This document shows, piece by piece, positions 33,244 to 45,100 of a stretch of DNA of 64,000 nt (its first letter is position 1; each line of letters starts with the position of its first letter). Source of the stretch: Neoechinorhynchus agilis (taxonomy: Eukaryota; Acanthocephala). The position numbers and the translations under genes are program-made. The notes under the pieces are model-generated. The model had not been told where the DNA came from. It did no database searches and saw only the letters and a program-made list of their open reading frames with translations. The DNA is taken from the NCBI GenBank assembly GCA_051530055.1, contig CM121341.1:15004001-15068000 (forward strand), given 5' to 3'.

Positions 33244-35514
33244 CTAGCCGAAGCATTTTATTCTGTCATTAGAAAGAAGTGAGAATGATAAGCTGTTTTT
33301 GTCGAATCTGAGAGGTATTCTACCAAGCTCACCATCATAGCGATTTTTCACAACATCAAGGAACTTAAAAACCTCGAGTCGTCCGTCGCTGGTATAAACC
33401 TTATTTTCCTGTAGGATAAGCACATTATCTGCTTCTTGAGACGCTTTAGCTGAACCGAAAATGCTTTGCATATTAAGATACTGCGCACCGCCGGATTCAT
33501 TTTCCTTCCTTGGATGGATAACAAGTGTCACGTGGCAGTTATATACCGTTGCGAATCGTCGAAGTGAATGCACAATTACGTCTTGCCGATAAAATCGATC
33601 AGTGCATCCGTAATCCATTCCCATCATAAATTGAAGGTTGTCGATAATAACATGCTTTAAGGTGCCGCTTGATCCTCAATGGTTGTCGCCCGAATCCGAA
33701 AAGAGAATCAAACTCGCATATTCGGTGAACCATGACGGCGGACGCCATGGTTGCTGTTACTCGTTGAATGTTACATGCTCCATGAAAGTTCATATAGTAC
33801 ATTGGGAGGCGGTCAAAAGACCCGGAACAATCTGCGAAGAATTGCTCGTTTTGAAGACGCAAACTGCTTCCACAATATTGAATAATCATTGTCTTAGCTA
33901 AGCGATGATTTTGAAGTTCAAAACTTCCCCACAGTGTTGATAGTTTAGAACAGATAAGAAGCATTATTTTAAAGAATAGTCACTTAAAGGTAACATTTCG
34001 AGAAGTAGCTGTTTTTTGGATAGGGCACAAATCGGTATGTAGATTATTTAGAAATATTCTTTTATGTCAGCGATCAAAAGTGCAATTTTTAAAAACTAAA
34101 TGAAAGTGCAAACTTCTGAATGAAACTAAATTTAAAAGATCAGATAAAACCGACGAAATTTACTTCAAATTAAGAGTCATAACATTGTCTAAAAGGCTAT
34201 TAAAAAATTTGGAGTTGATTTTTCAACAGAAATATTTAAACACGTAAGTTTTATGTTTAGTTCGATATTCAGAAAAGATGGATTTAACCCCGGAATTTGA
34301 AATGTTCTAATGATCTTGTCTGTATAGAATTCACACATAGGTCAAGACTGTAATCACTAAGGAACGTAGTCTTTCCACAACCAGTGGAACCAGTTAGTAC
34401 TGTCAGTTCTCCAAGCCTGTGACCTTTCAGGATTTGATTAAGCAGAGGATACCGCTGCCAACGAGCACCGCTGTATTGCTCTTGACTAGTTAATTCGCTC
34501 CTTACTGCATCTTGAAAATAACTGAATTTCTGAATCTCTTCATTTATAATGGGATAGGCATCTTGAAACAAAGGTTTTACTGATTGACCAGCCTGCTGAC
34601 GGATTTGTTTTGGAGGCTGAAGTGAGCTCATTAGGAAACAACGCTGCGGATTTAGCAAACTGGCTAACTGAAACAATTTTTCACTAGTTTTCTCGTCACT
34701 CGGCCACAAATACACTTTTTTAAACTGATCGAACATCGCCAAAATGAAATCATCTATGATTTGAATTCTCGATCTTGTCTAAAAATAGCTCAGATCAACA
34801 GAATTCAAAATATATAGGAAAGAATAGGAGAGCCAGACAAGGTTTTGACTGTCCAATTGCCTCGTAGGCGTTCAATGCATCTTCCACGCAACTTGTCACA
34901 ATGACTTCAGTATGTCTCGGATTGAGAGTTTGAAGGCCAAACATAGGATATGAAGTCTGCATTGAAGTAAAAGTCACAGCATCGATTATTGTGCTTCTAT
35001 CGGCCCCAAAGATTGGAAAAACGAACACGCGTTCGGCTGAATCATCCTTCATTCGACACACTTTTGCTCCATATTTACACAAAGTAGATCTACTTAAATC
35101 CGAGAATTCGGAAGATTGATCTTCACCGGTTTTGTATTTGCACAATAAAGGGCTATCAGATAATTTGATTTGAGTTCGACGACAAGATTTAAGCTTTTGC
35201 GCCAACGCCAGCTCCAAATCGCCCCTTGAACCATGCCGATGACAATGAAGACAGACGAAACGGCCTGTTTGCTTCTCAATGTAGAATTTGGTGGTTGATT
35301 GCTGGTGAGCATTTAACGAAGATTCCATTGAGCTTTCATTTGAACCATATCCAGTGGATAGAGGACATTGATTGCGACATCGGTAGAAATTCCAACCTTG
35401 GTCTGCTTGAAGAGCATGATTTCTCAGAAGGTCGCGAACATCATGAAGATCCCTCAGTTGTCGGGTAAAACCACTTTTTGTAGCTAAAATACTTACCAAC
35501 CGCTTTCCTAACAT
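33244..35514 (-). CDS. TWNK: mitochondrial replicative DNA helicase Twinkle
   Basis: Hexameric T7 gp4-like helicase of mtDNA replication. The first ATG is at 35514; the frame before it has no other ATG. N-terminal primase-like region: zinc-ribbon-like pairs CRNQC and CLHCHRHG, then a TOPRIM-like region in which the EGE catalytic motif is replaced ([12 protein letters not shown]). Helicase: [19 protein letters not shown] with Walker A GSTGCGKT (about 34360-34390), [17 protein letters not shown] (Walker B region), [31 protein letters not shown], and [14 protein letters not shown] with the arginine finger. Blocks are at 34850-35514, about 34340-34780, about 33720-33960 and 33244-33670. The last intron (GT...CAAG, about 47 nt) is clear. 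The first junction fits only a GC donor (about 55 nt). The junction before TLWGSFE has no AG acceptor, so the gene model is incomplete there. Confidence 0.88.
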
Positions 35515-35619
35515 TACGCCTTCCTCTAGCAGCAACACAACAGAATACCTTCCCAAAAAGGTTCAAGTCGCTTGATCTGCTTTGTCTAAAAAGGAGAAGG
35601 ATAATCACCGATTTTAAGG

Positions 35620-37420
35620 CAAGCGTCCGGAAGAATGATTGTTTATCGAAGAAAATTGTAAGGAATTTCGATCGTGTTTAAATTGACACTTGGGCGGGAT
35701 TTTGTAGTGATAAACAACAACATTTCTTTGAACTTTTCTCCCACTTGAGAGGTCGTTCTTTTCAGCATTGTCGGTTTTCGTCTTTGTTCTCCTTTCCGAG
35801 AGTCTTGAGATCTCCGCTCACACTGTCCTCCCGCCTCTTCTTGGGCATCCCTCTTCTCCTTTTCCCCTCGAGCTCGATTCTCCATGCGCTCTTCACCCAG
35901 GCATCTTCATCTGCTTGTGTCACCTGCAGGTACCATCGCATTCGCCTCTTAGCGATTGCCTCCTTCATCGGCTCGATAACAAACAGTTTTCGCACCTCCT
36001 CGTTGGGCACTTGATCCTTGCGTGTCAATCATGCGGACCATCTCAGCATCCGCATTTCGTTGACGGCTAATCGTTGAGCGTCTTCCTTCTTCATAGCCCA
36101 CGTCTCTGCTCTGTAGAACCATGGCGGGCTTGCTCTTCGAGCTTGTTCGGGAGATGCTTATCGCAAAGGATGGCTGTTGTCTTCCTCCAGTTGTTCCAGC
36201 TGCATTGAACTCTTTGCCCGATCTATGGTGCGAGCTCACATTGCATGTTCAACAGGCTGCCCAAATATTTGAATGTGTTCATCTTTTCGATCTGAGTTCC
36301 TTGCATATCGAGGTTACCCGGCCCCATGTATTTCGTTTTGCGCCTGCTCACTCAATCCGTTGCTCTCTAATCGCTGTCGCCAACTCTCCAGCAAATTCCT
36401 GAGCGTGTCCACGTCCCTAGCTGTGAGCACCAACTTGTCCGCGAATAGTATCGTCCATGGTGCGTTTATTTCTCTTTCCGCATTTCCAAGGACGTCTATC
36501 ACGATCGCAAACAAGAATGGGCTCAGGGCCGAACCCTGTTGCAGGCCCACGGAGACTCGAAATAGTCGGTCGTTCAGCTGTGGCATCGCACGCAGGTGTA
36601 GCATACTCGATGCATTGCTTGGACCACGGCGACATAGTGTTCGGGGCAATTCCTTTTCCTGAGGCATGCCCACACCAGATCTCAAAGGACTGTGTCGTAC
36701 GCTCCTTCCAAATCGACGAACACACTGTGCAACGGGCACTGCATCTCACTGAACCTCTCATACAGCTGCCTTAGCACGAATATTGCGTCAATTGTGCTTC
36801 TGCGCCGGGCATGAATCCTCGTTAGTCTTGGCTGATTTGGATCTCCTCTCTAATCCTGTGATCGATCATTCGTTCCCACAGTTTCATTGTGTGAGGCATG
36901 AGTTTGATGCTCCGGTAGCTCCTACACTGCAGAACATCTCCTTGGCTTTTGAAGATCGGTATCAATATGCTTCCCTGCCATTCCGACGGGATCTTTTCCT
37001 CCGAATCTATCTTCTGAAAGAGCCTCGCGAGCAACTTTATTCCGAAGACTCTCAGGGATTGCCACAGCTCGATCGGAATGTTATCTGGACCAACACTCCT
37101 ACCAGTCTTCATTTTCCTGAGCTGTGCAACCACCTCATCGAACGAGTACGGCCTCATCATATTGACATTCGGGTGTACGTCCTCTAGAGGCAGTCTGTCA
37201 TGCTCAGTGTTAAGCAGAGTGCTAAAATATTCCTTCCACCTATCCAAAATATCTTTGCACTGGTACAGCGTCTTTCCGTGGCTATCACTGATCATTTTGA
37301 GGTGCACGACATCGCGCGATTTTTTATCCCTTACTTTGGCCAAGAAAATCTTTATTTTCGAGCTTACATCTTTGTTAGTTATCAGAAGAGCGATATTCCT
37401 GAAGAAGCAGTAAAACGGCG
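35620..37420 (-). mobile_element. RTE-clade LINE, 5'-truncated and frame-broken
   Basis: Minus-strand RT order: AKVRDKKSRDV, GPDNIPIELWQSL, PSEWQGSILIPIFKSQGD, SYRSIKLMPHTMKLWERMID (RTE hallmark), then VDLEGAYD near 36710, LQQGSALSPFLFAIVIDVL, LFADKLVL (in the place of FADD), and the C-terminal RMRWYLQVTQADEDAW, with ELEGKRRRGMPKKRREDSV near 35800. The 5' endonuclease part is missing. Reading moves between frames at several points and the catalytic FADD is changed, so the copy is inactive. A 25-bp inverted repeat at about 37342-37446 sits at the 5' break. Plus-strand frames here are shadows. Confidence 0.88.
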
Positions 37421-37634
37421 AAAGCTAGAAAATAAAGATTTTTCTTTATCATTACAGCAACCCAAATGTAAATTTTCGAAAACAATACTTGATCAATCAT
37501 GTGGCTGGAAAATCAAGTAGTATTTCACAAGGTTAATTAATTTAGAATTTATTATTTTTCGAATGAATTGCCGTTTCAGCGGTGTGTCTTTTAAAGTCTA
37601 AATGTTTTGTTTACTTCTGAACTTTTTTGCCATG
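37421..37634. other. spacer between RTE LINE and TBP-like gene
   Basis: About 200 bp of AT-rich sequence with no gene. It includes the outer arm of the inverted repeat that ends the LINE. Confidence 0.5.
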
Positions 37635-37640
37635 TTTATT
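37635..37640 (-). terminator. AATAAA overlapping the TBP-like stop codon
   Basis: Minus-strand AAAATAAAC: the TAA stop at 37636-37638 is inside the hexamer. It implies an almost absent 3' UTR if used. Confidence 0.45.
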
Positions 37641-38418
37641 TTGTAAAAGTTTCAACAGAAACTCCTTTGATGGCTACCGACTGCAGCAATGGAAGCAATG
37701 CTCTGATTCCTTCGGTGAGAACCTTTACTTCCTTTCCGAAAATCGCCATGCATCCAGTAAAATAAATTTTTACGGTCACTCTAGGCTTTCTCAAGCAAAT
37801 GTCCAGCGTATTCGCTACTTCTGATTCGAATATACTTTGCGATAGCTGCTCAAACATTCCCCGACCCATTTCCAATTTAAGTTTATCCTGCAAAATCTTC
37901 AAGTCTAATTTAAAAGGAACTCTATACGTTGCAAACACATTGATGATTCTAAAGTCCCGAACACCCGTGACCGGAAATCCCATTTTGCGGAGGCGTTGGT
38001 ACGTCTCATAGGCGAACATGAATGCGGTTTCTTCATCCCGTGCAGCATATCCAACACACCGCCCATTATGGTGGACCCTAACGGCTCCAAATGGTCTTTG
38101 AAACTTCATTACAATGAAACGACCTGGTGTCATTGCAGTAAAATCAACACTGGGACAATTTCGTTGGATCTCTTTTACGTTAAATTCACATCCCAACTCA
38201 AAAGCTGTCACAATGTTGTTAACATTCAGTGACTCAATGCCACTTGCTTCAATTGTGTCGCCATTTATATCGAAAGTAGCCACATTGAACGTAGCCATAT
38301 CACATAGGTCGTCGTCTCCATTAATCAGTGATTTGTCGTTTATAAATTCACTGAAGTGATCAAGCATGCAAGCATCGCGAAGTTGCGCGAGATCACCGGA
38401 TATTCCTAATTGATCCAT
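37636..38418 (-). CDS. TBPL1: TBP-like factor (TLF/TRF2 type), divergent
   Basis: Paralogue of the TATA-binding protein. TLFs bind TFIIA/TFIIB and direct TATA-less promoters, often in germ line or ribosomal-protein genes. A single 260-codon exon. An acidic 63-residue N-terminus is followed by the two TBP pseudo-repeats. Repeat 1: NVNNIVTAFELGCEFNVKEI, MKFQRPFGAVRVHHNGRCVG, then RLRKMGFPV. Repeat 2: DFRIINVFATYRVPFKLDL, LRKPRVTVKIYFTGCMAIFG, ending ALLPLL. INVFATYRVPF matches TLF (VNVLAVCNMPF) better than TBP (QNMVGSCDVKF). Of the four TBP phenylalanines that kink TATA DNA, only one (KMGF) appears retained, as judged by eye alignment. The lack of introns may mean retroposition, though the frame is intact. 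Confidence 0.8.
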   Translation of the reverse strand: MDQLGISGDLAQLRDACMLDHFSEFINDKSLINGDDDLCDMATFNVATFDINGDTIEASGIESLNVNNIVTAFELGCEFNVKEIQRNCPSVDFTAMTPGRFIVMKFQRPFGAVRVHHNGRCVGYAARDEETAFMFAYETYQRLRKMGFPVTGVRDFRIINVFATYRVPFKLDLKILQDKLKLEMGRGMFEQLSQSIFESEVANTLDICLRKPRVTVKIYFTGCMAIFGKEVKVLTEGIRALLPLLQSVAIKGVSVETFTK

Positions 38419-39175
38419 CCAAAATATTCAATGTTTGTCAACAATCTATTGCTTGCAATAGCATCCAAGACGTAAGAATGGATAAATGACACCACTATTC
38501 GTAAATTTGTCAAATGTTGAGCACCCGTTGAGCCAGAATTGCTCACCTGTTCTCTAACATCAAGGAACCAATAGGCCGCAGAATATTCTATATGTGCAAA
38601 ACGTCAAAGATGCCTAGTCAACACCGTGCATCGATTCCTGCTGTCCCGGATGAAGTCTCTAGGGCACACCAAGGAGGACTTTTACGAGTGCCAAGGGGAC
38701 CGCTAACTAACTGCAGACAGGTCCGTCCGGATTCACAAGACGACCATCATATAGGTTACCTGGAAACAGCGAACCATTAGTTAAAATCAAGAAAATCCCT
38801 CTCTAATGCACCAAACTGAATGCAAAAAGAGGCACTTCTCGTGATGCTATGAACTCAGACCCATCCTGATGAAGCAGCGTTGACAAGCGTCGCGAACTTC
38901 ACTGAAGCGACTTTAGCGAATGGCTCCACACTTAAGTCCACTCGAGATGCTGAGGAGTTGACGGGAGCAGGGCTGATGCTACTCGCACCTCGGGCCCTCC
39001 TTCCATATTCGCTATGGACAACCAAAATGATGACAGTCCTGAAACATATTTTCAAATTTCGAAATTGCATGACAATAAAATGAACCAAGCATCAAAATAT
39101 TTTATAGAAAGGTGAAAACTAAACCTTCATCTTTTAGAAATAAGTAATTCCAACACATTGTCACGTTTTAGTTAG
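38419..39175. other. spacer between TBP-like and dynein genes, no gene seen
   Basis: Frames at 38592-38780 and 38855-39088 have no recognisable content and lack splice context. Confidence 0.5.
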
Positions 39176-39181
39176 TTTATT
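39176..39181 (-). terminator. AATAAA polyadenylation signal of dynein heavy chain
   Basis: TTTATT on the plus strand, about 16 nt past the dynein stop codon. It is consistent with the short 3' UTRs of neighbouring genes. Confidence 0.6.
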
Positions 39182-39196
39182 TTAATTATCAAAAAA

Positions 39197-42100
39197 TCAC
39201 TCCTGTAAAAGCATAGCGACTCCTGCGATTATCCACTTAGCTTTATCGTCTTTTGTTTTCAGTGGAAACTTTGAAACATAATTGGGTCCTCGAGTCCTAA
39301 CCCTGTACATTGGGCACTCGTATGTTCCACGCAAATCCATTTGATCGCTCAAAACTGCTCGGACGTGAACTACAGGCAACAGTTCAGTTACCTCATTTGA
39401 AACACAATCGACTAAAACTCCATCTGCTGTACTATATGAAGCCCCGTCAATATAAACTCCATGAATGTATACGCCTTCCTTTAGTGCCGGCAAGTATTCA
39501 CCCGTCGATCTTTTGGTGATACCAAAAGTCAAACTGATTTTGTCGAGGGGCCATTTGTTAGCCCGTGCACTAGTTTGCATTATTGCAGTTAAAAATGATT
39601 GAGGATTGAATAGTCCACCTAGCCAAACAGTTCGAGGAAGAACTCCGGAGGACATCCATGTGTCCAGTTCTCGGTATCGTTCGTTAAGATCAGTCATCCA
39701 TGCACCCAAAGGAAGTAAGGAAGGATACGCTTTCTGTGCCCATAAAGGAGGAACTTGATTCATCTCTAAGCATTCTTGCAAATGTTCCATCGCTATAGAC
39801 ATCGTTAGTTCTCCACGGAATCCGGCCGCCAATTCTTTTAAACTGTTCCTGATTTCAGTCAACAACAAATTCATTTGATGGCATTCCTGAAGGCCTACGA
39901 CGTTATATGGAGTTCGCTCAGTCAAGCGTATCTCGATTTCAACCAACGAAAGGTCCTCTGGTACAATCATTAAGATGTTCTCAACTAAAGCTAGTAGCCT
40001 CTCCTCTCGACTGACCACCTGCATTGCATCGTCAATTACCTGACTAATGACTGTCTGAAGTTTAAGTGTTTCCGCAAAAAGTTTGTTTGCAACGGTCTGT
40101 GTAAATTTGATCTCAACATTCGAATGCATTCCATATTGAGTAGGTGACTCATTTTTAAGATTTTTCTCAACGTGAAAGATGTAATCTTCTATTGTATCAA
40201 CCACCTCAGGAAGCGGGAACGACGGATAAATGGTGGCACCTCTATGGACCTAAACAAAGCAGGGAAATTTTAGAAGTTAAACATTATCATTTAAAACATT
40301 CTTGTCCTTTTAAGCGACCCACAGCAGTGACGGAGGTTGAAACGCATACGGGAAATAAACGTCTATTTTTTATTTTATTATATGTGGCAATCGTCGATTT
40401 TTATCGGGATAATATTAAAAAGTTTAAAAGTTACGATCAGCGTGATGGCGACGGTCGAGGAAGGACAAAAGCTGGAATTCGGCGGGAGGTGGTGAGTGTG
40501 TTAATTGTCGAGAGATGAAGATTAATAAAAGTAGGGATCACAAGACGAGTAGAAGATTTGGGAAGTTATCTTCCGCTCCAATTAAATTAAGTCTAGGATT
40601 TTTCTCTTAAAGTAAACAAAAGGTTGAAAAATCCTTTGTACCAAAACTATTAAAAACAACAATATTTGAGTTGCTTATTGTCCATTACACAAAAATCTTA
40701 CCATTGATTTGTTAAGAAATTTTTCAAGATATGTTCGGCACATTCTGCGATCCCAATCATCCGTGATATGTCCACCGTACATTATTTCTCCAATTAAATA
40801 TCTCAGATCCGTCCATGGAACATTTGTAGCTTCACGGAATACGTGACTGACTAAAAGGTTTACGCATATATTCAAATCGCTCATGCCAAACGGATAACTC
40901 TTGTTCCATCCAATTGCTCCGTACTTTCGTCGTTGTGTTATCGCAGCATGGAAGTAGCACATCGCAAAAACTAGTTGCTTAATAAATCCTGCATTGGGTG
41001 GAATATCGAGGCAATCAATATAATTTGTATCCTCTAGTGCTTTACATAGATTTATACTAAGTCCCGTGGGTGGCTCGTTTGTTATCTTCAACGACATTTC
41101 CAATATTCCGTTCGGTATGACATGAAGAGACGCATCCACTGCTGGTTCAGCCGTTAAAAAAGCTCTATATTTGGCATGACCTTTGAAGCTATTGTTCTCA
41201 AGTATTTTCTCAAGAGTAGGAAGCCATGTTGCAACAAGATGTATATTCTGAAGAACGACCCAATGCCCTTGTTTACTTGCCTTTAGAAGAGCTTGTTCAG
41301 CCAAATTCTCTTGACCTTGACCAAGCGAAACGTTAAAAAGATTCCCCCTTTCCATAGAAAATCCCAATTTTTCTCCAAACGCTTCTAGTTCATTAACTGG
41401 ATCAACGCCTGGTGACAATATAAAGAACACTGGAATTGTGTTGTCACTCTCATCAAAAATCTCTTCCATACTGGTAGTTATCGGCTTGCGAAATTCTGGA
41501 CCGAGAGTATTCTCAATGTAGCGGCTAAACAAGAAACAGGATTAAAACATAGCTTATTAACATTGTAAAATTTACCTAACAGAAGCGAGAATTTTATCCG
41601 GTCGCAATGCACGTTGCAGGCATAGTCTTTCAATCGCATTTATTTTGTTCCATGGTGAAGGAAGATCGGCGTCTTCAGGAGTTTTCGAAGACAAAAAAGA
41701 TTCCCAGCGTTTTGGATTACTTAAAAAATCGTCGGTTATCCCAGCGAATAACGGAATCGATGAAAGTCTTCGTACTGCTGACCATACTTTGCTGGAAAGG
41801 AGTTCAGTTGGTGAATTCTCTTCTTCTACATCAAATCGGAGTAAAAAGTCGAGTAGATCCATATCACTAATCTCATGATCGGATTTGCTAACCTAGTATG
41901 AAAATGTATATCGAATTTGTGATGATAATTATTTTATAAAAAATGAGGCGCGCTGGTGATTTGTTAAAAACGCGCTCAACAATTATATTTGCTATAATTC
42001 GAAAATCTTTTACAGACAAAGGTACTAATAACAAGCTCGAACTTACACTTATTGCCAATTGGAAAGCCAATAGTAACTTGTGCTCCTCGAAAAGACCACG

Positions 42101-45100
42101 GCAAGCATAAGAATAAAGATGGTATGTGACTGAGTGCATTATTTGAGCAACACGATTTGTTTGGTCCACTCCTTCCGCCATACTTTGGACTCCGCGTCTA
42201 AAAACCGTTCTGAAAGCTCTGAGATTATATCTGTACATCGGGTGGATTTTTTGTAAATCCGATAATAGCGCGAAAATCGTAGTTCCTCGAATAGCGGTTG
42301 ATCTGTAAAAATTCCTTGATTTGTCAATATTCTCATTTAATTTCTTCGCTTCCTCAGTGTCCAATTCGATGGCTTTAGAAGTTCTGACATTCTTTTCCAG
42401 TGACTCAACTAACTCAACATTTTGAACGAAATTTCCTTCCGCCTCGGACAACATTTTCAGCAGAGATGACTCGAGATCTTTTAGTTCTACTTTGTTTTTA
42501 TTAAGAGTCGATGTCGTCTGCTTCTTGCTCTCCTCCAAAGCAGGATTTTCCTAGATATTTGAAATTTTGTGATTCAATTGATGACAAACCGATTTATCTT
42601 ACAGATTCAACCACTATACTAAGCAGCTGAGATTCAAGACTTTGTGGTGTTGCGTTGAAGTCAATCAAAGTTACTAAAGCTTGTATTTCCGGACGGAATA
42701 CAGGATTAGCAAATCGGGTATGAAGAACGACCATAAACTTCTCATTAACCAAACAATTTTTACCATCTATCGAAAGTTGATAAGTATCTTTCCATTTATT
42801 GCAATCCAGAAGTGGAAGAATATTCGGATTCAGTTCCTCTTGAACATTTTCGATCAACAAAAAATTCCCGTTGCTTGCAGCGGATATGATTTCATCAACC
42901 AAACCTGGATTATCAATTTTAGATACTACCATTTTATCGTCGTATTCCTGTCGCAACCATCTCAAGCCTTAAAAAAACAAGTGAAAAACAATTACGAAAT
43001 CGACCAATCAAGTTTGTAGATTCTTAGTGGACCAATAAGATTCCGAAAAGTGGTGCAGACCAATTGGGCACATCCCTATAGAGAATGTAATAAATGCAAC
43101 ATACCTTCTTGCTGTGGATCAACCAATAAAGGTACTCGGCGAGTGCCTATCATAATTGCTGCATTTTCAAACGAATAATCATCATCAGGTAGACCGTGGT
43201 TTATCCAATCGGCTCTAGCTGCATCATCAGCTATATGTTCCAATGGTAAAATATTTTCATTAAACCCGATAGGAGTCTACACTAGCAAGCCAGTGGAAAA
43301 CTAAACACCTTAGAATAAAAACAAACCTCATTGGATCTTAGCATGTCCTTAATTTTCGAAAATGTATCATTGCGGTATAAAGTAGAGAAATATCCCATGT
43401 ATGTTAAAAAGGCACTAGTTAAAAGCATATCGCCTGTCATAGTGGTCATTTGTTCTTGAATTTCAACTATTTGCTTTTCCCATAAAGCACGGCTATCAGT
43501 AGTCCCTGATACCAAACGATTTGCCAAATCAATAGCTCGAACAGTCATCATTTTGTCCTTAATAGCTTCTTCTTCTTCTTGAACGCGTTCTTCCACTTGC
43601 TTGTTTTTCTTGGCCAGCTGACTTTCCAAATTGGCAACCATTTTGACCATTTTATCATATTCAACTGATGCACTTTCAAGCTCAGCATTGGCTCTATCAA
43701 GTGCAATTTTCTTCGGTAGTATTCCTTGAAAAACCTCATGATATTTTATCATATTAACAACCCATGCGCAAAGTCCAGAAGCGGCAGATGATTTTTTCCT
43801 TATTGCTTGTGGATCAAGTTTTTCGTCCCTCAGAATCTTCTTGATGCGCTTGGCAGTATCCACGGGTATAGAATCTCGATCGTAATTTTCAAGCTTGTAC
43901 ATAAATTCGGTCACATTAAGCATTACAGATCGTGCAGCCCTCCAATTCAGTTCACCTTTGGCTAGATAATTTTTGAAATATTCGTAATTACAACTGAAAA
44001 TTACCCTTAGGATCTCTTAGTAAAATCAAAACGCATTCAAGAACTTTAGTAACCATCAGAGGAGGATTGTTGTACGACTTAAGATCAGACAAACTTTCAA
44101 CCGTTAAAGTTTTCAGCGCCGCTGCGGCTTTTGCCAATGTAGGTTTAACCTTTTCCATTTCCTCTAAACATGACTCTTGGTGTCTCTTCACTGCAGCTCG
44201 CTTAGCTTCCAATTTGAGATTTTCCGAATCTGCTAACGCCTTTTGCCGAGCAACTTCTTTAGCTTCCGCAGTTACTATCTATTATGTGTAATTTTTGATA
44301 ACAAGGATACAAATTTAGAAACACAAATACCTTTACAAGTTTCCCAGCCTGCGCACTTCTTTTGTTCACAATGACTTCCTTTGCGGCCAACTCTACTCTT
44401 AATTCTGCAGTCTGACCTTCAATAGACCTCAGCTTGGCCAAACCAGCCTTAAATTGAGCAATACGGGTATTCATTGTATTTTGTCTATCTTTTAGAGATT
44501 TTAAATAATACTCTATATAATTTAAAAATGTTTTTGGCGTCGTATAATAGTGTCGGCCCGTTGCTTCGGCGTAATTAATTGCTCGTTTCGCCACATATTC
44601 ATGAATTGTCGCCATGTACATTGCGACCGCCTCCTTAAGATCGTCTTCGAGATCCACGCTTTCCTTTATCCGTCTATTTGCAACCATAACGAGAGCCTCA
44701 GCCGGCCATTTGTGAAACCAATCGATCGTCATGCAATTTGCGATTGCAGGGAAAAATCTAGCTGCGTCTCTCATGGCTACGCCAATAGGCGAATATGTCA
44801 CAATAACCTAGGATCATTCACAGTGATTTTCATTATTGGTTTTCTCAACGCTTAATACCTTCAGGTAAATCTTAACTTTTTTCAAAAAGAATTTCCATAC
44901 TGAATCTTTGTCTTGTTCATATCCCATTGATCTCGCTTCTCCGCGTAATCTGTCTGAAATTTCTGTTACTTCATCCTCTCCGAAAATTCCGATTGGGTCG
45001 ATTCCAGCCAACACGTCATTAATAGTAGCTAAATACTCGTGACCAATTTCCTCGCAATTCGGAATCAAGAGAACTGTATTAAGGCCTTTAATGCCAGTCT

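Noticed and set aside
35745-37413. Many plus-strand frames over the RTE LINE
   Set aside because: They are shadows of the minus-strand reverse transcriptase.
38592-39088. Short frames between the TBP-like and dynein genes
   Set aside because: Mixed composition, no domain, and overlapping frames on both strands.
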